Assembly (NCBI GenBank): GCA_023434015.1
Contig: JAEYTM010000033.1
Location: forward strand, 1 to 7,760
Origin: Pseudomonadota bacterium
GTDB lineage: Bacteria > Pseudomonadota > Alphaproteobacteria > Caulobacterales > Caulobacteraceae
DNA length: 7,760 nucleotides
Reading direction: 5' to 3'
Shown here: positions 7,654-7,760 of the stretch, piece by piece
How the letters are laid out: each line of letters starts with the position of its first letter
Position numbering within the stretch: position 1 is the stretch's first letter
The notes under the pieces: model-generated
What the model saw: only the letters and a program-made list of their open reading frames with translations
Databases searched by the model: none
Told to the model about the DNA's origin: nothing
Made by a program: the position numbers and the translations under genes

Positions 7654-7760
7654 ATGAAACGAACCCTTCTGCTCGCGGCCGCGCTGGCCGCCGTCGCGGC
7701 GACGTCCGCGGCCCAGCCTCGACGCCCCGCCGCAACCATGCCGCCCGAGCGGCCCACCAT
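7654..7760 (+). CDS. N-terminus of an exported protein, cut by the window edge
   Basis: Only about 35 residues are visible. They form a clear Sec signal peptide: M-K-R-T, a Leu/Ala-rich core, and a probable cut after Ala20 (S-A-A before Gln21). A Pro/Arg-rich start of the mature protein follows (Q-P-R-R-P-A-A-T-M-P-P-E-R-P-T). An alternative in-frame ATG at 7609 would add 15 residues (MTGWSASPAPITSDA); it has the better ribosome binding site, TAGGG overlapping the coaD stop codon, and would couple translation to coaD. I prefer 7654 because it gives a normal signal peptide, but the point is open. In Caulobacter a peptidyl-prolyl cis-trans isomerase follows coaD, as far as I recall, so a periplasmic cyclophilin is a reasonable guess from position; no catalytic residues are visible here. 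Confidence 0.65.
   Translation, partial: MKRTLLLAAALAAVAATSAAQPRRPAATMPPERPT

Overview
The window reads as ordinary chromosome of a GC-rich alphaproteobacterium, most likely Caulobacteraceae (Caulobacter or Phenylobacterium type). The support is the alphaproteobacterial LexA box (GAAC-N7-GAAC) in front of ssb, promoter-like elements of the Caulobacter housekeeping type (TTGaCGS / GCTANAWC), the style of the GyrA, SSB and CoaD proteins, and the order gyrA-coaD-secreted protein, which I recall from Caulobacter genomes. The family-level assignment is inference from the sequence alone.

Layout. Positions 1-704 (+): the 3' end of a cysteine-containing protein, then a small lipoprotein, neither of known function. 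Positions 705-1311 (+): ssb with its own promoter and a clean SOS box. Positions 1352-4088 (-): three genes read leftwards. These are a 2OG-Fe(II) dioxygenase with an N-terminal thioredoxin-fold domain that has lost its cysteine (3036-4088), an exported bicupin with one intact metal site (1929-2900), and a small exported DUF3617-type protein (1352-1798). Positions 4252-7600 (+): gyrA starting at TTG, then coaD. From 7609 or 7654 (+): the first residues of an exported protein cut by the window edge. No stretch longer than 300 bases lacks a gene. I see no tRNA, rRNA, CRISPR array, insertion sequence or phage gene.

How the genes relate. ssb and gyrA serve DNA replication and repair, coaD makes dephospho-CoA, and the minus-strand genes look like envelope or oxidative accessory functions. 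The gaps between genes hold the most unexplained structure: two identical near-palindromes TTGTATGCAA plus a third palindrome with the same GTATGC core in front of the cupin gene, a run of three hairpins between the cupin and DUF3617 genes, and a GANTC site just before gyrA.

I do not see a convincing undescribed multi-gene system. The items best worth a second look are the redoxin-like/dioxygenase fusion, the Gln at the quinolone-contact position of GyrA, the GTATGC operator-like repeats, and the gyrA translation start with TTG and no Shine-Dalgarno sequence.
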